Source: DASVVT01 sp036386415 (GTDB lineage: Bacteria > Acidobacteriota > Blastocatellia > Pyrinomonadales > Pyrinomonadaceae). From it: DNA of 64,000 nucleotides. How positions within the stretch are numbered: position 1 is the stretch's first letter; each line of letters starts with the position of its first letter. The position numbers were made by a program, and so were the translations under genes. Of this stretch, positions 54,206 through 63,442 are shown in pieces. The notes below the pieces were generated by a model, which saw nothing but the letters and a program-made list of their open reading frames with translations, did not search any database and was not told the origin of the DNA. The DNA lies in assembly GCA_036386415.1 (NCBI GenBank), contig DASVVT010000065.1:1-64000 (forward strand). The letters are read 5' to 3'.

Positions 54206-54664
54206 CTACGCGCCCGCGCCGCTTGCGCGCTCAAGCGCGCGAATACGGTCATGAGCCTCTTTGACCTGCGTATATTGTCGCTCGACGATTGTTCCAACGT
54301 CTGCGGGCAGGCCACCGTTTATCGCGTCCTGATAATTGCGGACGGCGGAATCTTCGCCGCGCTCGCATTCGCTGATGACTGCCGCTTCATCCTCGCCCGT
54401 CACAGCCGACTTGATATTGATCCATCCGCGATGCAGGGTGGCGGCAACGCTGCCGGTCTGCTCCGGGTCGCCGCCGAGACGACGTACCTCCGCTTGCAGC
54501 TCACCCGCAAACTGCGCGCGCTGCCGCGAGTAGGTGTGAAAGAGCGTCTTTAGCTCCGAGTTCTTGACGCCATCCGCCGCCGCTTGAAAACCGTTCTGGC
54601 CGTCCTTGCACGTTTCGATCAGGTTGTTGAGCGTCGAGATGACATCATCTTTATCTGTAGCCAT
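54206..54664 (-). CDS. PA2169/DUF2383-like four-helix bundle protein
   Basis: 152 aa, entirely helical, with no signal peptide. DDVISTLNNLIETCKDGQNG, FHTYSRQRAQFAGELQAEVR and SECERGEDSAVRNYQDAI match the DUF2383 (ferritin-like) family. Such proteins are often linked to stress response. It lies just upstream of the DUF4142 protein, another ferritin-like fold, in the same orientation. Confidence 0.88.
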   Translation of the reverse strand: MATDKDDVISTLNNLIETCKDGQNGFQAAADGVKNSELKTLFHTYSRQRAQFAGELQAEVRRLGGDPEQTGSVAATLHRGWINIKSAVTGEDEAAVISECERGEDSAVRNYQDAINGGLPADVGTIVERQYTQVKEAHDRIRALERASGAGA

Positions 54665-54761
54665 AACCCATTTCTCCTTCTTGAAATTTATGAGCCCCTT
54701 GAAAATTCCTTATTCGAGGCCGCGCGCTCCTCTTCAGCGCCCCTGCTGTCAGAACCGTTCG

Positions 54762-55535
54762 TCACGCGGGACGCGCATCAGCGCCTCGCCCGATGGCGAA
54801 AAACTTGACGAGCACGAGTCCCGCGATAAAGCCGCCGATGTGCGCCGCGTAGGCGACGCCGCCCTGCTGCGAGCCGCCGCCGAGCATGCCGAGGCCGCTA
54901 ATCAACTGGAACGCAAACCACAAACCGACTGCGACCCACGCCGGTACGGTCGTCAATATATTGAACATGAACGCACGCACGCGGCGGTGCGGGTAGAGCA
55001 GGATGTAGCCGCCCAGCACGCCGGAGATGGCCCCCGACGCGCCCAGACTGGGTATCAGCATACTGCTCTGGTCGGTGCTCAGGGCGGCGGTCGTGAAGAC
55101 GTGCGCCAGCGAGGCGATCAGGCCGCACACCAGATAGAAGATGAGATACCTCGCATGCCCCAGACTGTGTTCAAGGTTGTCTCCGAAAATCCAGAGGAAC
55201 AGCATGTTGCCGAGCAAGTGTGCGATGCCGCCGTGCATGAACATGGAGGTCAGCAGCGTGATGTAAACAGAGATCGGCGTCGGTTGGAGCCCCGGCACTT
55301 CGACCCTCTGGCCGGTCATGGGCTGCTCAAGCACGCGATCCGGCGTCGTCACGTCGCGTCCCGTCACGATCTCCTGCGGCACGGTCGAGAAGGCGTACGT
55401 GAACCTGTCGTTGCCGCCCAGCCCCTGTAGGAAGACGAAGACCAGAATATTAACAGCAATCAACAGGTAGTTAACGAGGGGGGTCGTCGTGCGGTCGGAG
55501 TTGTCATCTCCTATCGGGAAGATCATTTCCAACAC
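54762..55535 (-). CDS. Rhomboid family intramembrane serine protease
   Basis: 257 aa with six or seven helices. The catalytic pair is Ser167 in GASGAISG and His232 in AYAAHIGGF. HGGIAHLLGNMLFLWIFGDN supplies the conserved His101 and Asn110. The N-terminus starts MLEMIFPIGDDNSDRTT. It cleaves single-pass membrane proteins within the bilayer; the substrate is unknown. The region 55536-55826 holds no gene. Confidence 0.92.
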   Translation of the reverse strand: MLEMIFPIGDDNSDRTTTPLVNYLLIAVNILVFVFLQGLGGNDRFTYAFSTVPQEIVTGRDVTTPDRVLEQPMTGQRVEVPGLQPTPISVYITLLTSMFMHGGIAHLLGNMLFLWIFGDNLEHSLGHARYLIFYLVCGLIASLAHVFTTAALSTDQSSMLIPSLGASGAISGVLGGYILLYPHRRVRAFMFNILTTVPAWVAVGLWFAFQLISGLGMLGGGSQQGGVAYAAHIGGFIAGLVLVKFFAIGRGADARPA

Positions 55536-55826
55536 CTCTCACATGTGTTAAGCGCTCACCTTTTAACCCCAAGGTATCCTTAAAGTGTGGCGCGAATCTG
55601 ACATCTGCAAGGATTTAGAGACAGAAATAGCCCGAAGAAGCAAGCCTCCGTCCTGATTGCCGGACATGCATCTACCGTTCCTCTGGCTTCCAGAGTTACG
55701 TGTTATGGCGTCTGTGAGCGCAGTTTCACGCGTCTGCCGCAGGTTTCTCATGTCAGCAAGGAGACAGATCGGGCAAATCTCGTCCAGAATCATTCCCGTA
55801 CACACGAAAGCTCGCGGGGCACGCTT

Positions 55827-57281
55827 TTATTCCGCTGCACGCCCGGGGAGCGGAACGCCCGCATGGACAATCGCTGGCTCGTGCGGTCTTAAAAGCTCGT
55901 AACCTTCTGAGCGTGCGACGAAGGTCGCAGCCGTGAGGTCGCCCGCGACGTTCAAAGTCGTGCGGCACATATCGAGGATACGATCTACGCCGAGGATGAT
56001 GGCGATGAGCGCCGGGTTGACGTTGATCGTCGCGAGCACGCCGATGATGAACGGGATCGAGCCAGAAGGCACGCCCGCCGTCCCAATGCCGCCCAGGATC
56101 GCCAGGTAGACAACCATCAACTGCTGACCAAGCGAGAGATCGACCCCGGCAAGCTGCGCCAGAAAGAGCACCGTCACGCCCTCGTAGAGCGCCGTCCCGT
56201 TCTGGTTGGCCGTCGCGCCGACCGTCAGCACGAAACTGTTGATCTCCTGCGGCACGCCCAGATTCTCCTCCGAGACGCGCAACGCCGTCGGCAGCGTCGC
56301 ATTCGAAGAAGAGGTCGAGAAGGCCGTCAACATGACGGTCTTGATGCGGCGAAAGAATTCAAACGGGCTGATGCGCGAAAGGAAATAGACCGAGAGCGAA
56401 TAGACGCCGAACATGTGTAGCGAGAGGCCGATGAGCACCGTCGCCACGAACCACGCCAGCGCCTGCAACAGGTCGAGACCAAAACGCGCGGTGTTGTTGA
56501 AGAGCAGACAGGCCACGGCGTAAGGCGCAAACTTCATGATCATGTCTATGATCTTGGCCGTGATCTCGTAGAGCGCTTCGAGGCCGCGCAGCACCGGCGC
56601 GGTCACGCTCACGGGGATGAGCGTAATGGCAACGCCGATGACGAGCGCGAAGAACATCAGGTGCAGCATGTCCGGCGTCTCTTTAGAGATAGACTGGAGG
56701 ACGTTTTTCGGCACGATGCTCTCGACCACCTGCATGAGCGCGGACTTTTCCACCGTCGCCTTCTTCGCATCCTCGACACGCTTGGTGGCGTCAGAGCTAT
56801 AGCGCTGCTGCAACGCGGATGAAGTTGCGGGGTCGATACGCCTGCCCGGCCTGATCGTATTCGCGAGCGTGAGGCCGATGACGACGGAGATGGCGGAGAC
56901 GACCAGGCAGTAGGCGAAAGATTTTAAACCGACGCGCCCCAGCTTGCGTATGTCGCCGATGCCTGCGACGCCGACGACCAGCGATGAAAAGACCAGCGGC
57001 ACGACGATCATCAGGAGCAGGTTCAGGAAGAGCTGCCCGATGGGCTCCGTGATATTTGTGACGACCCACGCGACGCGCGGGTGGTCGCCGCCGAACAGGG
57101 CATTGACCGTGACGCCCGCGACCACCCCGACCAGCAACCCGATCAGAATGCGCGTGTGCAGCGCCATCCCCTTCGGGCGATCCGGCGTCTCGTCGTCAAG
57201 GTCTGTCGTCAGCTCCCGCTCAAATGCATTCGCATCAATCTCGGGTCGCGCCAGTTGTTTCTCATCCCGTTCGTCAGCCAT
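55827..57281 (-). CDS. Dicarboxylate/amino acid:cation symporter (DAACS family)
   Basis: 484 aa. The DAACS (SDF/GltP) fold shows eight helices and two re-entrant hairpins, with AFSTSSSNATLPTALRVSEE (hairpin 1), VLTVGATANQNGTALYEGVT (the NMDGT-like segment, here NQNGT) and LGVDRILDMCRTTLNVAGD near the C-terminus. It takes up glutamate, aspartate or a C4 dicarboxylate with Na+ or H+. The substitution of Met by Gln in the NMDGT motif is notable. Confidence 0.9.
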   Translation of the reverse strand: MADERDEKQLARPEIDANAFERELTTDLDDETPDRPKGMALHTRILIGLLVGVVAGVTVNALFGGDHPRVAWVVTNITEPIGQLFLNLLLMIVVPLVFSSLVVGVAGIGDIRKLGRVGLKSFAYCLVVSAISVVIGLTLANTIRPGRRIDPATSSALQQRYSSDATKRVEDAKKATVEKSALMQVVESIVPKNVLQSISKETPDMLHLMFFALVIGVAITLIPVSVTAPVLRGLEALYEITAKIIDMIMKFAPYAVACLLFNNTARFGLDLLQALAWFVATVLIGLSLHMFGVYSLSVYFLSRISPFEFFRRIKTVMLTAFSTSSSNATLPTALRVSEENLGVPQEINSFVLTVGATANQNGTALYEGVTVLFLAQLAGVDLSLGQQLMVVYLAILGGIGTAGVPSGSIPFIIGVLATINVNPALIAIILGVDRILDMCRTTLNVAGDLTAATFVARSEGYELLRPHEPAIVHAGVPLPGRAAE

Positions 57282-57290
57282 AACTTACTG

Positions 57291-57372
57291 ATTGCGGAAT
57301 GCGGATTTCGGATTGCGGATTGAAGCAAATCGTCTGTTTTTCAATCCGCAATCTGCAATCCGAAATCCACAA
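57291..57372. repeat. Inverted repeat (GCGGATTGCGGATTGAAG arms)
   Basis: GCGGATTTCGGATTGCGGAT faces ATCCGCAATCTGCAATCCGA. It lies between the symporter and NAD kinase genes and can form a long hairpin. Confidence 0.65.
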
Positions 57373-57377
57373 TTCTT

Positions 57378-58262
57378 TCACCTCCCCCAGCGTAGTTTGT
57401 CGCGAAGAACGTCGAAATAGTTACGGTTCGGCGGCAGCACCATGTTGAATGTCGTGTGGCTCTTTTTGATGAGTACGCGGTCTCCGACCTCAAGGGGCAG
57501 TCCGACCTGGCCGTCGAGCGTCAGGGCTACCTCCTCTTCCGGCGTTTTCAAGTAGAGCTCGATCAAGGCATCGTCGGGCACGACGATGGGACGATTCGAG
57601 AGCGTGAAGGGGCAGATCGGCGTAATCACCACCGCGCTCATCGAAGGGTAGATGACGGGGCCGCCCGCCGACAGGTTGTAGGCGGTCGATCCCGTCGGCG
57701 TCGAGACGATCAATCCGTCGGCGCGAAACGAGTTGACGAATTGCCGGTTGAGATAGGCTTCGATCTCGATGATCCGCGCCAGCGCAGACTTGTTGATGAC
57801 GACATCGTTGAGGACGCGGCTGCGCAGAAGTGGTTCCTCATGGCGAAAAAGCTCGACGGCGAGCATGCCGCGCGCGTCGATCTGGTAGTTCCCTTCGAGG
57901 ATTGCCTCGAGCGCCGGGAACATCTCCTCGATGCGAAACTCAGCCAGATAACCGAGGCTTCCGTAATTAATGCCGAGCACCGGAACGGGATGATCGGAGA
58001 CCATGCGCGCCGTCGCGATCATCGTCCCGTCGCCGCCGAGCACGACGAGCAGATCGACGCTCGCAGCCAGTTGATCTGCTTCAACCGTTTCAACCGCGCA
58101 GCCGGTTTCATGCTCGATCCGCTCGCGCTCGATGTCCGGGCCGCCGACGAGCGTGATTCCGCGCGTACTGAGCCACTCGACCATGCGGCAGATGGTCTTT
58201 AACGCTTCGGGTTGGTGCGGCTTGATGACAACACCAACGCGACGTATAGCCGATTCAGCCAT
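57378..58262 (-). CDS. nadK: NAD kinase
   Basis: 294 aa. It phosphorylates NAD to NADP. LVVLGGDGTMIATARMVSD (GGDGT at about 76-80) is the catalytic motif, DGLIVSTPTGSTAYNLSAGG the second, and VITPICPFTLSNRPIVVP the third. The length is typical of bacterial enzymes. Confidence 0.95.
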   Translation of the reverse strand: MAESAIRRVGVVIKPHQPEALKTICRMVEWLSTRGITLVGGPDIERERIEHETGCAVETVEADQLAASVDLLVVLGGDGTMIATARMVSDHPVPVLGINYGSLGYLAEFRIEEMFPALEAILEGNYQIDARGMLAVELFRHEEPLLRSRVLNDVVINKSALARIIEIEAYLNRQFVNSFRADGLIVSTPTGSTAYNLSAGGPVIYPSMSAVVITPICPFTLSNRPIVVPDDALIELYLKTPEEEVALTLDGQVGLPLEVGDRVLIKKSHTTFNMVLPPNRNYFDVLRDKLRWGR

Positions 58263-58439
58263 CTGTTAATCTTATCCGAAAGGGGGAAGGATCGGCCTCC
58301 GGCGCTCGCCGCTCCCGAGGGGAAGACGCATCCTCCCTCTCTTCGGCTCACCCGCCACAGGCTCTTATTTTCTCGTGATTAATTTAAGAAACGGCTCGGA
58401 TGATACCCGCGCCCGCTTTGCAGTGTCAAAGGGAAAGGA

Positions 58440-58808
58440 GACAGGAGACAGTAGTCAGTAGTCAGTAGTCAGTAGCCAGTAGAAAAACCGCAGCGTCTAC
58501 TCACATTGCCGACTGTGATTGAGATGAGCATCATCAAACGCATCAACTGCTTTTCTGTTCTACTGGCTACTGAGAAGCTGTTTGAGAAGTCCCGTAGGGA
58601 CTTGATGATAATAGCCCAGTGCTTCAGCACTGGGATCAGGTTGAGGAACATAATAGTGAGTCCCGTAGGGACGACTGAAACCAATCAGCCGTCCCTACGG
58701 GACTCCCTCTCTTGGTCACGACTGTTCCCAGCCATCAATGGCTGGGCTATTATCAGAAGTCCCTACGGGACTTTTCAAACAGCTCCTGCCTACTGACTAC
58801 TGACTACT
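58440..58808. repeat. Family B cassette interrupted by a family D cassette
   Basis: The left family B arm (AGTAGTCAGTAGTCAGTAGT) and interior (as in 41758-41903, reversed) are at 58440-58573; the right arm CCTACTGACTACTGACTAC is at 58789-58807. Between them sits the complete family D cassette. The simplest reading is that D inserted into B. Confidence 0.75.
58574..58786. mobile_element. MITE-like cassette, family D, with about 45-bp imperfect terminal inverted repeats
   Basis: Positions 58574-58619 match the reverse complement of 58742-58786 with few mismatches, starting AGCTGTTTGAGAAGTCCC. Inside are CCCAGTGCTTCAGCACTGGG, a perfect palindrome, and GTCCCGTAGGGACGACTGA. No transposase gene is present. 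It shares its GTCCC..GGGAC motif with the cassette at 4983-5184. Confidence 0.75.
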
Positions 58809-59424
58809 TTTTCAGCCCTTCCCTCAGCTTCGCCATCTTAGCGTTGAACTCTTTGAGCAGGCCGAGCCGTTCAAGCCAGGGCTCCTGTTGTTGTTTTAAT
58901 TCCGGCAGGTAACGGATATCGTCGAGGGCGTAGGCGATCAGCCCTGCGTGCCAGCGCCCGTCCCAGCGCCTGTTTGAGAAGGTCTGCCGTTGGCTTTTGT
59001 CCAGATCAATGCCGAAGTAGCGATAGAGCGTTTCGGAGAGAGAGGAGGATTGATCCGCCCCGCGTGTGATCAGCTTCTCGGCGATCATCGAATCGAAGAT
59101 GCGGCGAACCTCGTAGCCTGCTTCGTCTAGAAAACGCAGGTCGAATTTAGCGTTGTGAAATATCTTGAGATGATCCGGGCTGGCGAGCAGTGAGGCCAGG
59201 TGGGGCCCGAGCGCGACGCCCTCGCTAAAGGGAACGAGGACGGAAAATCTCCCATTCGATATCTGCACAGAGAGCAGCTTGCTTTGCCGCGAGCTGAAGC
59301 CTGCGGTCTCCGTATCGCAACCCAGCTCCGCAGACTCCGCAAGAATCCTGTACGCGTACGCCAGCTCATCCGCCGTACGCGCGACGAGAGTTTCGTGCGA
59401 TGTCTGAAGTTGCTCCACGCTCAT
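58804..59424 (-). CDS. RNase D-like 3'-5' exonuclease
   Basis: 206 aa, a DnaQ-like (DEDD) exonuclease. The site is LGCDTETAGFSSRQ (Asp and Glu), FHNAKFDLRFLDEAGY the second block and ALDDIRYLPELKQQ the third (Tyr and Asp). It lacks the HRDC domain of full RNase D. It could act on structured RNA or DNA ends. The gene's stop lies in the repeat at 58804. Confidence 0.85.
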   Translation of the reverse strand: MSVEQLQTSHETLVARTADELAYAYRILAESAELGCDTETAGFSSRQSKLLSVQISNGRFSVLVPFSEGVALGPHLASLLASPDHLKIFHNAKFDLRFLDEAGYEVRRIFDSMIAEKLITRGADQSSSLSETLYRYFGIDLDKSQRQTFSNRRWDGRWHAGLIAYALDDIRYLPELKQQQEPWLERLGLLKEFNAKMAKLREGLKK

Positions 59425-59459
59425 TTGATCTGTAGTTGAGTTTAAGCGAACGCGTTATT

Positions 59460-59573
59460 CACCACAGAGGCACAGAGGACGCAGAGAAGGCACAGGGAAG
59501 AATTACAAATCTGAGATTTCAAATTACAACCCTCTGTGCATCCTCCGTGTTCTCCGTGTCTCTGTGGTGAATT
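59460..59573. repeat. Inverted-repeat cassette, family F
   Basis: CACCACAGAGGCACAGAGGA faces CCGTGTTCTCCGTGTCTCTG then TGGTG, across about 70 bases that also carry a small ATTTCAAATTACA repeat. It lies between the RNase D-like and DUF790 genes. Confidence 0.7.
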
Positions 59574-59608
59574 GTCACTACAACCCAAGCCAAGTAGAGC
59601 TAAAAAGC

Positions 59609-60817
59609 TCACTGTTCCTTATTAGTCAATTTATCTAAAACCAGCTCCACGACCGCCGGATCGAGCGCGCGTTTGAAGACGATCACATTCGAGGGGAGAG
59701 TGGCGGGCGGCTCGCGGCTGCCGCGCAGCTCGTCCCACGCCGCGGTGATGAAATTAGTGATCCCACCGTGCTCAAACTCCTTCAGACGCTCTTTGAGGTG
59801 CGAAGGCGTCCAGAAGCCCAGCACCTCTAAGTAGACCTGTCTTCCGTCCGGGTGACGAATGATGAAATCCGGGATGAAGGCGCTCTCTCCCAGGTCTATG
59901 ACCTCGCTCCCAGGCTCCAGCGACCAGGAGCTGTCGGAGCGCTCCCAAAGTGTTTCCAGCTTCTCCAGGATCGGATTCTCATAAGGCGGCGCGACGAGGT
60001 AGTGAGTGCGCAACTGGTTCTGCTCGCTCTTCAATTCAAAGAAGGCGCGGCCACTCTTTTTCGAGATGATCTCGGCGCGCATTCGCCACCCCTTGCAGGC
60101 CAGAAGCGCAGGCAGAAAGACGGCCATCTGCACGCCGTATTTCTGTGAACGATGAAACATCGAGACGGGGCCGTCGAGCCGCACTTCGTAGCCTTCGACC
60201 GGATTGCCCTTGATCGTGTGAATCAACCTGTACGCCTTGATCGCGCCGAACAGCTCGCGATACCCTCCCGGGTCTTGCGGCTCAACGCGCAGGCGCATCT
60301 CCACGCAGCGATAAAGCAGCGCCTGCGCCTGCGCCACGTTATAACGATCCAGCAGATCAGACGGCGTCCACTCTTCAAAGTCAGTCAGCTTCTGATTCAA
60401 AGGCAGGTCTGCGTAGAGGCCGTCGAGCAATACATCCGGCGCGCAGCCCAGTTCCCTTGCGACCTCTGTGACGACAGCGGCGCGTGCGCCCTCGTCACCG
60501 ATCAACGGATGATGCTGCCGCGCCTTGAGAAACAGGGCGCGACGTATCTCGGCTGGATCAGCGCCGCAGGCGGTCTCGAACGTACAACGATCCATCAGCA
60601 GCTTGATCAGCCCGCGCAATATTCTGTAGTCAGTGCCGACCCCGACATACTCCTCCAGAGCCTGCTCAAGCAGAGCGCGGCGCTGCCCCAGGTGCTCTCG
60701 GAAGATGCGTATCAAGTCTGACGCTTCCTGAAGATAGGAAGCGTCGTCGCGTTCTATGTAGCGCGGCCCGGTGCGCCCGCCGCGCTGCCAGCTCTGTGCC
60801 AGATCAGCCGTCAGCAT
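59609..60817 (-). CDS. DUF790/Bax1-like nuclease, XPB partner
   Basis: 402 aa, DUF790 (PF05626). The archaeal member Bax1 is a nuclease that binds and stimulates XPB helicase. The nuclease-like C-terminal part has SAFIPDFIIRHPDGRQVYLE (Asp317, Glu331) then VLGFWTPSHLKERL, a PD-(D/E)XK pattern. The start lies 4 bases from the stop of the helicase gene, so the pair is an operon. It probably makes incisions near unwound damage (inference). Confidence 0.88.
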   Translation of the reverse strand: MLTADLAQSWQRGGRTGPRYIERDDASYLQEASDLIRIFREHLGQRRALLEQALEEYVGVGTDYRILRGLIKLLMDRCTFETACGADPAEIRRALFLKARQHHPLIGDEGARAAVVTEVARELGCAPDVLLDGLYADLPLNQKLTDFEEWTPSDLLDRYNVAQAQALLYRCVEMRLRVEPQDPGGYRELFGAIKAYRLIHTIKGNPVEGYEVRLDGPVSMFHRSQKYGVQMAVFLPALLACKGWRMRAEIISKKSGRAFFELKSEQNQLRTHYLVAPPYENPILEKLETLWERSDSSWSLEPGSEVIDLGESAFIPDFIIRHPDGRQVYLEVLGFWTPSHLKERLKEFEHGGITNFITAAWDELRGSREPPATLPSNVIVFKRALDPAVVELVLDKLTNKEQ

Positions 60818-60821
60818 CCCG

Positions 60822-62234
60822 TTACCCGAACCACCTTGAATCCTGTGATGGTTTTCCTCCGTCTTGAAACTGGCGAGCTTCGCCGCGACGGCGGCTGATA
60901 TGCTCTTCAGTCGTATCCATCGTCACCACTTCGTAGAGGATCGCCTCCTTGTCAGGCTGCTTACGCAGGATGCGCCCCAAACGCTGTATGTGCTCGCGCG
61001 TAGAGCCTGAGCCGGAAAGGATGACGGCCACCGAAGCGGCAGGAATATTGACGCCCTCGTTGAGCACCTTCGAGGTGGCGAGCGCCATCACGTCTCCCTG
61101 ATTGAACGCTTCGAGCCACTGGCGGCGCTCCTTGATCCCCGTCTCGTGCGTGATCGCCGGAATGAGGAACTGTTCGGAGATGCGATAGACCATCTCGTTC
61201 TCGGCGGTGAAGATGAGCACACGGTCGCGCGCGTGGCGCTGAAGAAGCTGTGCCAGCACGCGCAGCTTCGCGTCCGTGCCGAGAGCGACGCGCTTCGACT
61301 CGCGATAGGCTTGCATCGCACGCCGCCCGGCCTCCGACCGCGCGCTCGCACTGATGAACATCTGCCACCCGTGAAGGCCGCTGAGGCTGATCCCCTTATC
61401 AATGAGAAAGCGCCGGAAGATCATTCGCTCCGCTTCATAAAAGGCTCGCTCTTCTGGACTGAGCCGCACGTTGATGCGCTCCAGGCTGTAATCTGCCAGG
61501 TACGTGCCCGCCATCTCGTGCGCCTCGCGCCTGTAGACCGTGGGGCCGATCAATAGCTCAAGCATCGTGTCTGCGCCGTCCGCACGCTCCGGCGTCGCCG
61601 TCAGCCCCAGCCGAAAAGGCGCGATTGCCATCTCCGCCGCGTAGCGGTAGACGCTCGAAGGCAGATGGTGGCACTCGTCAAAGATAATCAAGCCGAACTG
61701 GTTACCCAGCCGCTCCATGAAACGAAACGCAGACGCATACGTCGTCACGGTCAAAGCCCCGACCTCGAAGTAGCCGCCGCCGATCAGGCCGACCTCTGCC
61801 TGAAAGCAAGAGAGCAGCAGGTCGTACCACTGGTTCATTAAATCCAGCGTCGGCACGACCACGAGCGTCGAGCGCTTCGTCTGCTCGATAGCCATCTGCG
61901 CCACCAGGCTCTTGCCCGCGCCCGTAGGCAAGATCACCACCCCGCAACGCTCTGCCCGTCGCCACTCCTCAATCGCCTGCTCCTGGTAAGGTCGTGGCTC
62001 GACCAGAAGCTCGGTCGGAAAATCAAATCGGTGATAGGCACGCGCCTGATCCTCGTAAGGCGTTTGCTTGCGAATCAACTCCTTGACGACATGCCTGTAC
62101 GCCCACGCCGGAGCGCGCCAACGCCTGACACGCTCATCCCAGCGAAACGACGCGGGCACTTGCATTGACTGCTCAGCGCCATCCAGCAGAAGCGTTCCCT
62201 GCTCGAAGCGCAAGATTAATTGCAACGAACTCAT
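60822..62234 (-). CDS. XPB-like superfamily 2 DNA helicase
   Basis: 470 aa. It has the XPB order: an N-terminal damage-recognition-like region (about 1-75), motif I LPTGAGKS (103-109), VVVPTLDLMNQW, DECHH (186-190), GLTATPERADG (212-220) and SRRRGEARQF at the C-terminus. The RED motif of XPB (Arg-Glu-Asp after TATP) appears here as Arg-Ala-Asp. It unwinds DNA for repair and is coupled to the Bax1-like gene immediately after it. Confidence 0.88.
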   Translation of the reverse strand: MSSLQLILRFEQGTLLLDGAEQSMQVPASFRWDERVRRWRAPAWAYRHVVKELIRKQTPYEDQARAYHRFDFPTELLVEPRPYQEQAIEEWRRAERCGVVILPTGAGKSLVAQMAIEQTKRSTLVVVPTLDLMNQWYDLLLSCFQAEVGLIGGGYFEVGALTVTTYASAFRFMERLGNQFGLIIFDECHHLPSSVYRYAAEMAIAPFRLGLTATPERADGADTMLELLIGPTVYRREAHEMAGTYLADYSLERINVRLSPEERAFYEAERMIFRRFLIDKGISLSGLHGWQMFISASARSEAGRRAMQAYRESKRVALGTDAKLRVLAQLLQRHARDRVLIFTAENEMVYRISEQFLIPAITHETGIKERRQWLEAFNQGDVMALATSKVLNEGVNIPAASVAVILSGSGSTREHIQRLGRILRKQPDKEAILYEVVTMDTTEEHISRRRGEARQFQDGGKPSQDSRWFG

Positions 62235-62310
62235 TTCAGGTAGGAGATTACATCAAGGTGAGGGCAAGGCGCGAGATCACAGGAGCGAACCAGATGCAGA
62301 GGATCATGCA

Positions 62311-62357
62311 AATTATGTTTGAGGTGCTCCAATAAGGAGCACCTCATAAACATAATT
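62311..62357 (-). terminator. Strong hairpin downstream of the RecA-like ATPase gene
   Basis: GAGGTGCTCC (62321-62330) and GGAGCACCTC (62336-62345) form a 10-bp stem with an AATAA loop, and flanking AATTATGTTT and AAACATAATT extend it with a single-base bulge. It follows the minus-strand gene ending at 62372. Confidence 0.75.
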
Positions 62358-62371
62358 CAAGAGCAATTTCA

Positions 62372-63442
62372 TCAAGCACGCTTGAGCGTTCGCGCCGCCT
62401 GCGCCTTTGCGCCTCTTTCGTTTGTCGATGCCGCGTTGCTTGCTTCGCCTTGCGTGGCCTGCGTCTTCTCTATGCGCGCAGTCATGCGGCGATCCAGGTC
62501 GGCGATCTCGTCTGGGGTGAGGCGATAAATATTATGCTGGTTGTGATAGAGCTTGGCCGCCGTCAAAAGATCGGAGCGCTTGAAGCCGTGGCGCTCTGCT
62601 TTGTCGATCAGTTCCTGAATGGTCATCGGCGGCGGAACGAGGCTGAGCGGCGAGGGCTTCTCTTCGAGCATTTCCGGCACGGGCGAATCTTTCGGAGCTT
62701 CTATGGGCAACTGGTCGCCGGTCGCGCGACGCATGTGGTCTAGAAAATCTTTGAAGGTCACGTCGCCTGTCATCTCGAAGCCGACTTCGAAGGCGGCGCT
62801 GTTGCTCTTGACGACCTGAAAGACGCGCGTCACTTCGCCCTCGCGCTCCTGAAGCGAGACTTCGACCATGATGTCGACGAAATATTCCAGGCCGCTCGCC
62901 GTCATCGGAAGCACACGTCCCACTTCGTTGTCCTCTTTGGCCTCTTTGCCTTTGGCCGGTATCTGGTCTGCGATGACAACCGACTTCCCGCTCTCTATGC
63001 AGAGACGGCGCAGCACGCCCTGGAGGATCATCTGGTCGGCGGCCAACTCTTCAGCAGAGGGCTGGGCCAGCGGGTCGCCCGTCCGCTCGCGAACTGCCGC
63101 GACCATCTCACTGTGCTTGGCGCTGAAGTAGCCAGCCCAGGAGTCAAGGCCGAAGCAGCCGTAGTTCTGCTCGCGTCCCTCGCCCGAAAGAGCCCAGTCT
63201 ATGAACTCCGGCAACTCGTCCGCGTGCTCTATTTCAAGACCGTCGAAAGTTGTCCCGACGCCTTTCAACAGGCGCGACTTGCGCTCGACATCGAAGATAC
63301 AGAGACGACCTAAGCCCGCTTCAGCCATGCTGCGTATAAACTGGCTCTTGCCAGTGCCAGCGCCACCACGAACCGCCATGACCAGGCGCTGCTGCCGTGG
63401 ACGACGGCTCAGCGGATTAACTTTCGGTTTATTCGTAACCAT
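62372..63442 (-). CDS. RecA-like/AAA P-loop ATPase, phage-like
   Basis: 356 aa. The Walker A motif is GGAGTGKSQFIRSMAEAG (about 26-43), and a Walker B-like segment reads YGCFGLDSWAGYF. SGKSVVIADQIPAKGKEAKE is a RecA-type sensor region. The C-terminus is helical with low-complexity Ala/Thr/Gln. The pattern matches AAA_24-type ATPases seen in phage genomes. GGAGGAG sits about 8 bases before the ATG. It lies upstream of the helicase pair and divergent from the sigma factor. Confidence 0.75.
   Translation of the reverse strand: MVTNKPKVNPLSRRPRQQRLVMAVRGGAGTGKSQFIRSMAEAGLGRLCIFDVERKSRLLKGVGTTFDGLEIEHADELPEFIDWALSGEGREQNYGCFGLDSWAGYFSAKHSEMVAAVRERTGDPLAQPSAEELAADQMILQGVLRRLCIESGKSVVIADQIPAKGKEAKEDNEVGRVLPMTASGLEYFVDIMVEVSLQEREGEVTRVFQVVKSNSAAFEVGFEMTGDVTFKDFLDHMRRATGDQLPIEAPKDSPVPEMLEEKPSPLSLVPPPMTIQELIDKAERHGFKRSDLLTAAKLYHNQHNIYRLTPDEIADLDRRMTARIEKTQATQGEASNAASTNERGAKAQAARTLKRA

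Noticed and set aside
54606..55430. 274-codon plus-strand open frame opposite the rhomboid gene
   Set aside because: The rhomboid protease has its catalytic Ser and His in the other strand; the antisense product is low-complexity and Arg/Gln/His-rich.
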